A stretch of DNA of 64,000 nt from Sarocladium kiliense (Eukaryota; Ascomycota; Sordariomycetes; Hypocreales; Sarocladiaceae). Position numbers and translations under genes: made by a program. The notes under the pieces were generated by a model. That model saw only the letters and a list, made by a program, of their open reading frames with translations, did not search any database and had not been told where the DNA came from. The DNA lies in assembly GCA_030734395.1 (NCBI GenBank), contig JAUZTG010000042.1:1984001-2048000 (forward strand), written 5' to 3'. This document shows, one piece after another, positions 34,742 to 46,652 of this stretch (the stretch's first letter is position 1; every line of letters begins with the position of its first letter).

Positions 34742-35282
34742 TTATAGGTCCTCGCAGTAGTCCTCAGTGACGGTAGAGGTGACGGTGGAGGTCGGGGTGG
34801 GAGCGGTAGAGGTGGTGGCGGTGATACCCCAGCAGGAGCAGGCGGCGGCGTAGTCCTCAGGAGAAGCGCAGTTCTTGATGTAGGTGGGGATGACCTTCTC
34901 GTCACGCTGCTCAAGGGGCTGGACGTTGCGCTTGAACTTGGCAGGCTCATCGGCGTCAACGGTGACGGTGACAGTGGTGGTGCTATAGAAATCATGTTAG
35001 TCTTTGGAGCTTCTTTGGTGTGTTTTCAATCTTTCAGATGCTCTCTTAGAGAACAGCCTCCGTGATTGGAAAATTTCCAAGGGGTCAAACATACACAGCG
35101 TCGGGGGTGACAGTGGTGGCCTGGAAGCTGGAGCAGTCGGCCTTGCGAGTCGCGCTGGGGAGAAGGTGACCACCAGTACCGGTGACGGCACGGTTGCAGT
35201 TGTTTCCGTGGCAGCCGTCACGCATCTCAACGGCGCCAGCCATAGCCATGGCGGCGAGGGACAGGATAGCGAAGACCTTCAT
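34742..35282 (-). CDS. Small secreted cysteine-containing protein, 142 aa
   Basis: Candidate secreted protein with no family I recognise. Exons 35282-35095 and 34982-34742, joined across a 112-nt intron in phase 2 (GTATGT donor, TATAG acceptor); the alternative donor two bases upstream would put a stop in frame. Signal peptide residues 1-16 (MKVFAILSLAAMAMAG). The mature protein has seven Cys: a CHGNNC pair, one before the intron, one in a KNC context, a CSC pair and one near the C-terminus. A Thr/Val-rich stretch and a KR site (Kex2-like) lie in the middle, and a Thr/Ser/Pro linker near the end. The start context CAAGATG follows a CT-rich leader with a TATA box about 165 bp upstream, as in highly expressed fungal genes. 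It could be a wall protein or an effector; this is undecided. Confidence 0.85.
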
Positions 35283-35443
35283 CTTGACGGGTGGGTTGTC
35301 TTGTCTTTGGGTGAGAAAGAGAAGTAACTATGGTGAGTTGGAGTGAAGACGGAGAGGTCGACGATGAGTATTGACTGAGAGGGATGGGGAGAGAAGAGAG
35401 GAGAGGAAGGGGCAGAGGAACAGGATGGTAGCATTGCAGGGTG

Positions 35444-35450
35444 CTATATA
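35444..35450 (-). promoter_or_regulatory. TATA box of the small secreted protein gene
   Basis: TATATAG on the minus strand, about 165 bp before the ATG, followed by a long pyrimidine-rich leader. This is a standard core-promoter arrangement in filamentous fungi; the assignment is by position only. Confidence 0.5.
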
Positions 35451-35689
35451 TTGTATGATCTCGCCCGGGACGGCCTCGACTGCTGCCACCGCACACCCAG
35501 CTTCCTCACCTGCTCTCCTGGGGCATCTGCCAAGCAGGCGAGAGAGGAGACCATGCAGCGGATGGCGGATGGCGGAAGTCGAGGATAATACTGGATAAGG
35601 TACGGGGACCAGGGGTGTGTGCGCTTGCTTGTGGTGTGGACGGTGTGCCTCGCGAGTCTGCTCTGCTCAGTCCACCCACGAGCAAGCTT

Positions 35690-35705
35690 GCCTGCCTGCC
35701 TGCCT
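35690..35705. repeat. (GCCT)4 microsatellite
   Basis: Four perfect tetranucleotide copies in noncoding DNA. No function implied. Confidence 0.85.
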
Positions 35706-38700
35706 CTCCAAGTACGGTACAAGCGAGTTGGCAGTATCGACATCAATAACCAACCGCCGCGCCCACTCGGGACATGCAGCCGAGAGCTGGGTGGCGCTGG
35801 TTCCTGCGGAGCATGCGCCCAAGGTTCGCCATTCCCCTCATCCCGGTCGCCCTCCGGCGGCGCGAGGGACCCATGGCCAAGTAGGGACAAGCGAGGAGCC
35901 GGGGGGGGTTAAAGACGACCTGGACAGAGCGTGGAGCCCAGGACGAACCCTTGACCTGCCTCATGCGGTCGGCGCGGCTTGTGATAGGCGGGGATTGAGC
36001 GTTCTTTTGTCCAAGCGGCAAGGTTAAGGTGGTTAAGGACCCGGAGAGGCACACACACTCGCACTGAGGCACAATCTGGGCGAGTGCGTGGGCGAGTGCG
36101 TGTGGGCAGCAAACCGAAAGGTAGTCATGCTGATACCCCTGGCCCATCCCCCGGTCCGTCGCTGTTAGTGCCCAGGCCTCGCTTTATACGGGCTAGACAC
36201 TGCTTCCAGTTGACCCGCCTTAACAGCACGGTGGGTTAATCTGCAAGCACAGCCCGCGAAAGATACCACTAATTATTTTCAGAGGCTAGCAAGGTTGCTG
36301 ACCTGCTGTTTGCTTCCTCGGGCTTCGTCCATGGTTGCGACCTCAGCTTGCTCGTGGGCGTAAACAAGGGACCTAATACGCTGGTTGGCGAGCCGGGGGT
36401 CGGTCTCCGCCGAGAGAAACGTGGGCAGAGAAGATCAATTTTGGAGTCTTTCTGCTGCTTGCTGGGGATACACTGAGATTTGATCTGCCCACGATGGAGC
36501 TCCATTGTCTGGGCAGAGGACGACGAACAAGCCAGGGCCAAAGGGTTCAATTGAGTACGACACCATCTCTGGAACTGCACTCACGGTCGCCCCGTGGTCG
36601 TCATGGACAGAAGCAAATGAACCATGGGAATTGCCTACTCCAGCAAACAATTCATGGTAATAAGCGTGCAGCAGCGCTGATGAGCAGGACTGGCAGCCCG
36701 GCTATAGAACTAAGCCAATACGATGCACACGCCCCTGGGGCGAGTCCTACAACTCACTAAACTCCGTTTGTGTCGTTTGCCCCCCAGAACGGTTAATCGC
36801 CGGTTTCCTGCCTGCCCGGAATTATCTAGTCGAAAGAGCAGCCAAGGTTCTGACAACAAGCTTCCAGCTTCACACGTACGAGTACATATCTTGCATTGAG
36901 GCGGGGAAATATGCACCAATCCTCGGATGAGGAGAATGAGAGACATCGATGCAGGTGTACATCTGGTGGAGGAGGGGAAGATCTGTCGAATGAATCTTCC
37001 CAGGGCATGGTTTAGACTCTGCCGATCTGGAAGCAGCGAGCCGAGTTGACAGACATTGAACCTGGTAACGGTGCAGCCTTTGTGGCGCTGTATCGCTCTG
37101 CTTCCCTCAGCATTACGGACACTTCCGCCGGTTTCCCTTGCTACATAATGGCCCTTCAACAGGGCCGTGCGAGCAAGAGGGCAGCACTAACAACACGCCG
37201 TCACGGGTCGCTACAGGACCGGACAGCGGTAAAGCAAGAGCTCACTAAGCCCGAGAAAGCAGCCAAGGTTTCACGGAAGGAAGCTCAGCGTCTGTGGCTT
37301 TTTTTGTTTCTCTTGGGTGATGATGAAATTGCGGTGTTCGTGTCGGCGATGATACTCTTCTGGCAATTGCTTGCCTTGCATACTCGCACGATAAGATTGT
37401 CTCCATTAATTCCGTTTCTGTTGCTCGTGAGATCTATTCAGTGTCCCTCGAGTCTGGACCAGGGAGCATCCAGATTACATGCTGCAAAACGCCCAGCCCC
37501 ATTCAGCCGGTACCCTGGGAAACAAGCTTGTCGCCCTGGGGCCCTAGCCGGTACAGAGTACAGGCCCATTGTATGCAAACCAGACGCTGAAAGCCTCTGG
37601 ATGAAATGAGCATTCAGATGCTGATGAATTAAGGTTTGGCATGGCAGCCTCGAGCCGGTCGTCTTCATCGTCTGTAAAACATGGCAGCATCCTGCATTGG
37701 CTTGTATGCGCGGAATGTGACTTTTCAAGATCCTGGTGCGGCCCGCTCGGAGAGTAGCTGACGCCTCCGGGGAGGCTGATGGATGCTCAAGCGACAGTGA
37801 GCATGTCCAGGGATCGAGTAGCTTTGCCTTGCGGTTGCACAAGAAGCAACTCAGGGTGATGCCGGTCGGAGACGCCCGTCTCAAAGGCCTAGGTCACTCC
37901 TATCGTGTCTTTCCAGTATCAACGACACAGCCAAATAGAAGATCGACTTGCTTGATCAGTACATTTCGCCTGCCGAAATATTTTAGACGCCACTATCCAG
38001 CGACCTTCTTACATCGTCAGGGTTCCGACGGGGACCAGGGCCGGACAGGGTTTCTGTCAGCAACGATTATCAATAGCTCCCGTTGGCGTGCACTGGGAAG
38101 CATCCAGCGCTCGTGTCTTGTCTTTGCTGTGCATGCCATGCCAATTTCCCTTCAGCTAGCAAGGTAAGCTTAATAGCATTGGAGCTTTTAGTTCTGGGCA
38201 AAAGCGTCACCGAGCAACTGGTGCTGGTTATTAGCATAGGTATCCTGCTGGACAAAAACTTAAAGACTTCGGCTAACCACCTGCTCCATTCGTCTTTTTC
38301 GACCATCCTATCGTGGAAAATGCCACCAGCCTTAAAAAAGTACCCATGCTGGGATCTCTGCGCCAGTGTGGTCCACTGCGCTGCCAATACCTCCCGTCGT
38401 CGCCCCCTCGCTCAGCCCTTGCCCGATGAGGCAGGCTGGGAAGAAGGTCCTCCGATGAACAGGGCCATTGATTCAGCAATCGCTTGCTTGGCACACGACC
38501 AGGAGGCTCGTTCGGCAGCACGTGGTTGGGGAGGACGGGTCAGGCCGGGGCGAGCACGTTGCTCTTGCTCATCTTGTGAGGATTCAAGATCGTGGTTTTT
38601 GGTGTTGTATTATTGAGCTACGTCGATTGACCATCGCAACGTGCTTGGACGAGGCATTATTCGAGAGGATTGCGGCATATGAGCCAGAGACACGTGGGCA

Positions 38701-40580
38701 AAGCTGAAGAAGGGAACAAGCTTCCTACAACGTTGTAAATGAATAGCGCCCGTCCGTGCACTCTTCCTCACGTGGATGTTCTCTTGTTCCAAGTCTGACC
38801 TCGAACTTAGCATGATGATTCCTCGGCTTGTCGACGGATCCGAAAGGTGTTCGCCCGTGTGTCGAACAGATGAGCTGTGTTCCTAACCTCGCCTCATGTG
38901 CCCTTCAAACTCTCACTCTACCTTGCATCGCAATCCCATGCCCTCAAAATTTGGTGTACAGGATACGACTTCGTCCTACGAGATGGCCTCCCGGCCTGCC
39001 GAACCGAAATCCGCGAACCGTTCATACAATTCCCAGTCTCATACACTAACATCAGCAAAACTCATCTCCACTGAGCCACTTCATCAATTCAGCCCAGGCC
39101 TCGGCCACAACTCCAAGGTCATGGTAGTCTCACCGAGAGTACACTTAATATATCAAGTCCACCCCAAAGCGTCCACGCGAGCACCCGGAGCGTTGCCTCC
39201 CAGTCCTTATTCTACGACCGCCTGCAGCTACCCCAACGTAGCCCTCACGGGTATATGAAGTGGCGTCACGGAAGAATTGTTTGCCTACGTAGAGCTTCTG
39301 CTTCACCAATTGAGGCTTGGTATTGGCCACGGCGATCTATACACTCGATCTTGGGCCGCCAAGGCACTGCTTCGCGAGGAGTTTCGCCCCGAGAGCGAGG
39401 TTCTCCATGGGCCATTGTTTCGTTTCGAGGTCATCACAGTATCATTGATTGATTGACGATGACAACTTTTCGTCTCTACCCCAGCAGGTTTGTCCTTTGC
39501 CAACCAAGCCTCTCGCTTCCCGCAACCCTGTCGGTCATTACTCCCCGATCCATGTTTCCCCCTCATCAGCTCTTCCGTTGTATTTTGCCGGCGCCTTGCC
39601 TTGTCGTCTCAACCTTCATTACTTTGTTGTCACGACTCTACATGCCCAACTTCCCCGCAGGCACTTCCGGATGAATTACCATACAGACCGTGCCCTCACA
39701 GTTGCCTCTCGTAACCAGGCACCCTAGCCACGATAGCGCTGTCGTTCTCCGCATTCTGCTCCGCCTCTTCCTCCCTTCGACTTCCATTTCTCCCACCGGG
39801 AAGTGCAGTCCAAGGCGGATCATGTCCGATCTTCAAGCCGGCTGTTAGGCTAGAGAGGGTTTCGCTTCCTAGGAAGTGTCTTGCGAGCCAATAGCTGTTG
39901 ACTATTCTCACAGCTCTCGGACATGCACCATGTGAAGCTTTGCTAATGCCTCCGCATCGACTTAAGGCCTTCCCCGCACAGATCTCGTTAGGCTATACAC
40001 TCCCTTCCACCGGCCGGTCGTCCGAGACTTCACATCAAATGTTGCATCATGTCTGAGACCAGGGCCTGTAGCTTCTCGGCGAGTATAGCACATATCGGAT
40101 ATATCTAACTCCTGCCTCGATGATGTGATGACGATGATGTGGATTATTTGGCGCAGCATGTCTTCGTCAGTGGTCTAGGTCCCCAAGTTCTTGAACCGAA
40201 TTGACTTCTTAACACAATTTCTGACACAGCGAGACACTAGAGACAGTATTGCTTGATACCTTGTCGGCTTGTATTGGCTCTCTTTCATCAGAAAAATGAG
40301 TGGCTAGTATTTGCAGTGATCGTTTGCTATCTGCATAGTCTCGTGCATAGTGTCACTGCCTCCTGCCAATGACACCATGCTTGGTTCGATCGCCTCTCCC
40401 TTTGAAGAAGAGTCGCCAATTCGGCTGAACCTGAGGTTTCAGCATTGAAGATGGCGGTATGGTGGTTATCACCACATCCCAAAGTACACAAACCCCCAGC
40501 ACCGATGCTGAAAATGGAATGCCGAAATGAACGGCTTTGCTTGCCACCATGATGAACCTTCACAATTGCACTGGTTGACA

Positions 40581-42380
40581 CTATCTTGCGCCCTCTGCTC
40601 CGTGATTTGAAGCACCATCGTCGCCCAGAGATCCTTCTGCACCTTTGGCTGATGGTCGATGAGCCGTTTGGCCAGCCATGCGATCTGTAGGACCATGGAA
40701 CCCATGGATTTCCTCGCTGACTACCCCAAGCATATTTGGCGGTGGCGTGCCATCGGTTCGCGAAATTGATCTTGCTTCGCTCCTCCGTCTCTGATGTGAC
40801 AAGGGAGGGCGTGCCATTGAGTTGACACTGGTGCCACTTCCGCTGGATCTTCGACGTTCCTCTACAGGCGAAACGATCGTTGGGGATCCCACCAGTTCTG
40901 CCACATGTGGCGTACCCTCGAGCTCGGTCACAGTGACTCCATTGCCATTTGCTGTTGCAACGACGTCATCTGGGGGATCGGATCCGTTGCTCCAATTCCT
41001 AACATGCATATACGCTGCTGTCTGCTGTGAGTCTGCGCTCACACGGTAGTTTGGTGGTGTCGGTCCTGAACCCTGACTCATTCTGGCAGACCTGTTGGCT
41101 ACCGAGTCAAAGTAACCGATGATGTTACCAGCCGCGTCAAAGCTTGTGTGTCTGCTATTCCCAGGTGTGACTTGCTGGTAGCCTCCCGCGAAGCTGCTCG
41201 GCGTCTGGTTAGTAGAACTTGGATCTGGACTGCTCTGACCAAACTGATGATGGAGGTCAGTTGAGTCGTGCCGAACGTAGGATGGTTGGGGAGACATCAT
41301 AAGAGGGTCGACGCTGAGCGCATCGATCTCCGAATCTGTAGGTCGAAATTGCCTCATTGGTGGTCGCGGTTTCGAAGAATCTGATTGCTTAGAGCCTGTG
41401 CTGTTGCTGAGGACGGCGACTGCGGTATTCAGTTTGCGAATGATGAAGAAGGCAGCCACGAGGACAAGTATGAGGAATATCACAGCACCAGCGACGATGC
41501 CTCCCAGCTGCGCCTTGGATAGGCCGCCGCTACTCCCTCCATCATCCGAATCCTCGCCTTCTGGCTCTGCTGTGGGGGATACTTTCTCTATTGCTGAGGG
41601 AAAGTACTTGAACACAGCTTGGTCATCTTGATCATCGACATTCACTGTTGCAACAGCGGTCGGGCGTGCTGGTGATCTAACTGTAGTTGAGGTTGACCGC
41701 AGAACTGTCTCTTCCCCATCACGTGTCCTTGTGAAATCGACAATTCTCGTGATCGTCGTTGCATCGGTCGAGTAGCATCGATTCTTGCCACATGCCATGC
41801 CATTAGGACAGCAACCATAATCCTCGGATGATGGACAGAGGTATTGACCTGTCGGGCAACCGAAGGTATATGCTGAGCCAGATGGTGGCAAGCACCTATC
41901 AGCAGTGTCGCACGCCCAACCATCAGGGCAACAACTTCCTATGTGGTCATCAGTATGTTGTTCAACCCGATTTCGTAGTCGAGAGGTCATGTTGAGTTAT
42001 GTGTGCAGCGACAGAAAGTACAGCGGAGTATCTCAGCTTGATTACATACCTCCATGAACAGCGTCACAAGGATGCCAGCCAACAAGTGTGCCACAAGTCG
42101 ATGGTGCTTTTGATGTAGCATAGCAGCTGTCAGTGCCACAAGAGAAGTCTTCTGGACAGCAGCCCCCCGACGCACTGGATGGACACATTCGAAGGCCAGT
42201 CCCGCAGGCTTTTTCCGAGTCTCGAGCTTTCATGGCCGCCGGCGCCGTAATGTGGGCTCTTCTCTCTTCCGCCATCACTTGAGCTTGATCTAGCTGCCTG
42301 ATATCGACGGAAACCGTCGCCGCAACGCCCAGCGCAAGTACCAGCCTGACAGGCGGTGGTAAACCGCTTAACATCCTCAT
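40581..42380 (-). CDS. Cysteine-rich single-pass membrane protein, 562 aa
   Basis: Unrecognised cell-surface protein. Exons 42380-42050 and 41938-40581; the 111-nt intron (GTATGT, CATAG) is phase 1 and joins two Cys modules. The ATG at 42380 is chosen because a signal peptide (LSGLPPPVRLVLALGVAATVS) follows at once; longer N-termini would bury it. The ectodomain (about 50-160) has three similar Cys modules, each with a GCCP or SCCPDGW-type core followed by a C-x4-C pattern. A Thr-rich, then acidic Ser/Gly stalk follows. The membrane helix is at about 256-280 (GGIVAGAVIFLILVLVAAFF) with an IRK stop-transfer. A tail of roughly 280 residues is disordered, Ser/Pro-rich, with many SP sites and RRRSS-type basophilic phosphosites. 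The architecture suggests a wall sensor or anchored adhesin with a cytosolic signalling tail (inference). Confidence 0.82.
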
Positions 42381-45300
42381 CGTAGTGAGTCGCTTCCTCC
42401 CAGTGAGGTCCGTCCGCATGAGCCGAAGGGGTAGCGGTTTTGTCGATGCACAACCCTTTGATGGCAATCGTTTCTTTCGTCCGGATCCTGCTAGTTGCCC
42501 AACGTCATAGCCAGAAATTGATTTCAGAAATGGCCTCTACATCAACTCATGGCGGAGTGTCTCTGTGATCTGGCGAGAAGTCGGGAGATTTCTAGGCAAA
42601 GGTGATGCTGAAACCGTCAGAAGCGTGCGTAGCGACGTCCAAAGGAACAGACACCGTCAGCAAATCTACTGCTGGGGTGTCGTATCTGAGCCTCGGATGT
42701 AGTTGCTGACAGGGCAGTGCCTAAGTGTCAAAGAAGCCCTGACGCCGTCTCTGGTCTTCTGGGCGGGGAAGTCGATAATCCAGCAAAGGTTTTCGAGAAT
42801 CTCGCAGGTGCAGAAACAGCGATCCCTCACCAACGACGCCGGCGAAACACTTGCGAGCCTGATATGCGGCTGCTGCGCAAGATCCCGAGTCACCACAAAA
42901 GGGCGGCGGGGTTGGTGGACAAAGCTGAATGGGAATCTGAGCTTCTGCATATGCGATCGTCGCTCGCCCATATCAAACAGACGCTCAATGCAACACACCT
43001 GCTGCATGATTGGTCACGTTCCTTTCCTGCCCCCAACTTATCCCCCCTCGAGCCTGCGAGACTGCTACAGGCTGCACTCGATTGCAAACATGGTCGCCAT
43101 GGGGTGTCGCAAGCTTACGGTCAGGAGCTCGATCGCACCGATTATCACGATGTCGTTGCGGCCATTGATGGGTGACCAAGGACTTCGAATCGGGCCAAGC
43201 CGCCAGAGGTGAGGTCGCCTGTCCAATCCCCCTTGGCCATGCCTGAATCCGCACCGCATCTGGACAACTGCTTCATTGCTCTTTGCAAGCCTCAAGGGTC
43301 AACCGCATCCCTGTCCAGTCTGGACAACCCTTCGGATACCTGCGCCGCACGCGTCAGATAGCTAGCTACCCACGCATGCTGACAACCCGTCTCGGTGTTA
43401 CGACCCGCAATCATGGGCGGGTCGTTCTCTCTATCATGGGTGTGGCTTGCTTGGTTGTGAGTCGAGACCTTTCTCCCATCATCAAAAATCAGTGTATCGC
43501 GCCGTGGCTTGGTCCCTTACTGCAGGTGCTTCCTTGCATGTCACGTTGTTCCACGGAGGCCCGGCTAACTTAGCCAATCTGCAAGCCGAAGCACACATCG
43601 CGGAGAAATCGAGAGGTAAGACGTAAGCAGCCTCCTGGGCAGAACCGTGTCGAAGGGATGCCATACTCCGCGGAGATCCAGTGTTGATCTCGAGTCCATG
43701 TTTACGGCTCTCTCGACAGGCTCCAGTTGCAGAGAACCATACCCCAGCGTACGAGATACAATCCAGAGCCATTAGCGCGATGGGGTTCAAGGGGCTCACA
43801 GCCAGATTCAGTCGCTCGCTTATTGAAGAATGCGTGTCATTTTAACTGGGTAAACCTGACCATGGCGTAGAGTCACCTCGATGGTCTTCGGGGCAGGGGG
43901 TGATCAGACCCAGCTGGGTGCTTTCTGGTGTTGTGGTAAAGCTCGAAATTGGATCACGGGTGCAGGGTAGGGATCCTTGCGGTCTTCGTGAGCTGTAACG
44001 TCAGAATTACAATCGAAAATGCGACTACCTCACGTAGACCAGCAATTGAGAATTGACTTTAATCATATAATCCTGTAAGTAATCACATTACTAGGGAAAG
44101 TCTGATGAGATGCGCCCTAAAGCTGAACCCCGACGTGGTGAGGCGCACCGACCAGATCAAAATCCGCGCGGGTGGTTCTTAGCGAAGTTGGGTTAATAAA
44201 TGAAGTGAATCACAGAGTAAGATACTGTGCGCACGCAATGCCCAAGATTGAAAGTGAGGGACACCTTGCCGCGAATTCTTCAACTTATCGACGACTGCGC
44301 TGAGGTGGGAGGTTGGCAGTTTATCCCGGGTAGGTGGACAGGACTTCGAACACGGCGTGATGCACAACAGGACATGAACTCGGTGCGCCAAGGTGTCAAC
44401 TGCTCGGGACGTGACATCAACGAGTGCTCCCCCCATGGGGAACAAGGAGACAAAGCGAGACTAAGGTTTGCAACACTCTGCAGAACAGAAGTTTAGTGTC
44501 TTGGTCTTTGCCACAGCCTAAGCGGTAGTCTGGTCTGATGGACGTGTATGGCTCCAGAAGCCACACTGACAGGGGTAGGCCTCTCGTAGGCGAGAAGAGA
44601 CGGAGAGAAGTTTCCTTGTAGAACTTTCTGAAGCTTCCATGCAAGCCTGCGAATCATAACGGGTTTTTCTATGCTTCCACGTGCCTAGCCACAGCGATCG
44701 GCGGTCGACAGGCGACACACCAGCCAGCCCCTTGGCTTGAGGGTGCTTGCATGTTGTCTTATGGCTTCCAACAGTACGTCCATGGACCTCGACAATTATT
44801 GTTAGCGAGCCAGTGAGACATCTACAACTAAAATCGATGAAGAGGCATTCTGGGTCAGAGGGAGCTAACCTTGGCCAAAGTCCGAGGCCCCACGTGATTC
44901 TGTCGTAGGGTTACCTTCTTCCCACTGCCTACAGGGCAGGTACCTCCCAGCATCCCTGCCTCAGGTTCACAAGTCGCGCAGGCCATCCATCATCGCCAGA
45001 GCCACCTTGCATCAATCATCAAAGTAACCTCATTAACCATCATGTCATCTCAATCGAAACGTCTCAGGCGTGGCTAGTGGCAATGCCATAGTGCTCTCTA
45101 TACTTCACGTTTGTTCTTCGTAATTTGTACGTGGCGCCCCTTGCAACTAACCCCCCCTAGAAAGAGCTCACGCAGGCCGCACGCTTTGGGCCACGCTCTA
45201 TAAGCGGGTGAATCAGAAGCTGAGAATCCTCCTCTAGCCCCGTCCACATGGTCACCACCCTCCAACGGTCAGAACTCAGTCCCCGCCACACTGGACCGAT

Positions 45301-46652
45301 CTGGGAAGTTCACGCAGGCTTTCCGAGCGACCTCATCCACCAAAAGTCAGTAGTTTTGCACAAGCTTTGGTTCGTCTGGGGTAGCTGTCCAATCGTCGTG
45401 TGGCCAAGTCAATGAAATGGCTTTCCGTTGGATGCCCGACACTGACGATGGAATGACCAGCTCTTCGCGCGTGATCGTGAAAGAATGAGACACATCTGTG
45501 TGAAGAGAAGCGCAACTGTACCGAGGCGAGAGGGGGCCCATGACAGTTCTTGACAACCAAGTGCAGGCCTTCTGTCACGTCTTGGTCAGGCAACATGCAC
45601 CAACAAACCGACCACTGCAACGCCGGGGCCTTGACCATAACTGTCCCTAGTCGACGCCTCGACACACAAACTCCACCCAAATGATGGGGTCGGATAATGG
45701 GGACAACGTCCTCGTCAAGTCCAAGTGTGACAGCGAATTGGGGTTAGTAGCAGACATCCAGTTGCTGCAACCCCCTCAGCAGATCAGCCCCGGACCCTGG
45801 TCGGATGGAAGCATCCTGATCTTCTACCTTTCTTCCCAATCTGACTCCCTCCTCAGATCATCGCCCTCTTATTTCCCCCGCGCTTCGCTTCTCCAGTCAG
45901 GGCCCATTCGGTTCCTCGTGATCTCCGCTGCCTTTGGCGTCTCTTAACTTTAGCTATTCTTAAAGTCTTGACCTGGCCTCTCCTTGCCCCCTCCTGGAAC
46001 CATTCCCTTCATTCTACCGATTCCGTGGTTCAGTACAGTCCAATACTCCAAGTTTCAGTCAAAGCAGACTTCTTCAACGTTTTCAACGCCACTTTGCCGA
46101 GGCCGTTTGAATCCCTCCAATCAGCCGCCCCCCTGCAAAGTGCACGCCCACCCCCTTCGGCCTTTCTCTTGTCTTTCCTGGGACACCGCGATTGAGGCCG
46201 AGCACGATTCGACTTGCCGACGGCACCCTCCTGATTGCTTCGCTCGGATTCCTGCTTTGGTCCTGGGTCCGCCAAGTCAATAACAGCTGAGAGCGGGCGG
46301 TCCAGTCCCCGTTGTACGTCACATCCTGTGATCTGAAGTGGGTTACCATCCGCGCCCGCGCCAGGAACTTCGACGAAGCTGCATACATACCTGACCCAAG
46401 CACGTCTCCTGAGGTCGAGACCTCTGCTACACTCCGACCACTCACCTGACGAGTGACTCGCTCCTTCCGCTCAACCCCAACCTACTACCACTCCACCGGC
46501 TGCCAACTTGCCGCTAAACTGGTTCATGGGTCGGTGAGGGGGCCTTTGCCATTACCCCAGACTCTGACCACCCCAGCTCGGCTCAACCATCTTTGCCTCC
46601 GCACTCTCTGCGGATTATGACCGTGTGATCTGTCTCGTTCATCTTCGTCACG
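42381..46652. other. 4.3-kb gene-poor interval
   Basis: Divergent promoter space between the membrane protein gene and the first Zn2Cys6 regulator. 45750-46650 is C/T-rich and looks like a long 5' leader and promoter of the regulator. An AT-richer patch lies around 43990-44210. The frames at 42703-43212 and 42717-43175 overlap each other and lack any recognisable domain. No RNA gene or transposon seen. Confidence 0.5.

Larger units (their letters stand above)
35283..40580. other. 5.3-kb gene-poor interval
   Basis: No gene could be supported. The left 200 bp is the leader and promoter of the small secreted protein. A (GCCT)4 tract lies at 35690-35705 and a G8 run near 35905. Frames of 140-190 codons (35444-35890 minus, 37046-37609 plus, 37736-38167 plus, 38083-38616 plus) overlap others on the opposite strand and have no domain or biased composition. 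The segment has no terminal repeats or transposase remnant that I can see. Confidence 0.5.

Noticed and set aside
37046..38616. Plus-strand frames of 187, 143 and 177 codons in the 5.3-kb gene-poor interval
   Set aside because: Opposite-strand frames of similar length overlap them. No signal peptide, domain or supporting intron structure could be seen.
42703..43212. Two overlapping plus-strand frames (169 and 152 codons)
   Set aside because: They compete for the same DNA. One contains plausible helical composition, but nothing recognisable and no clear promoter or intron context.
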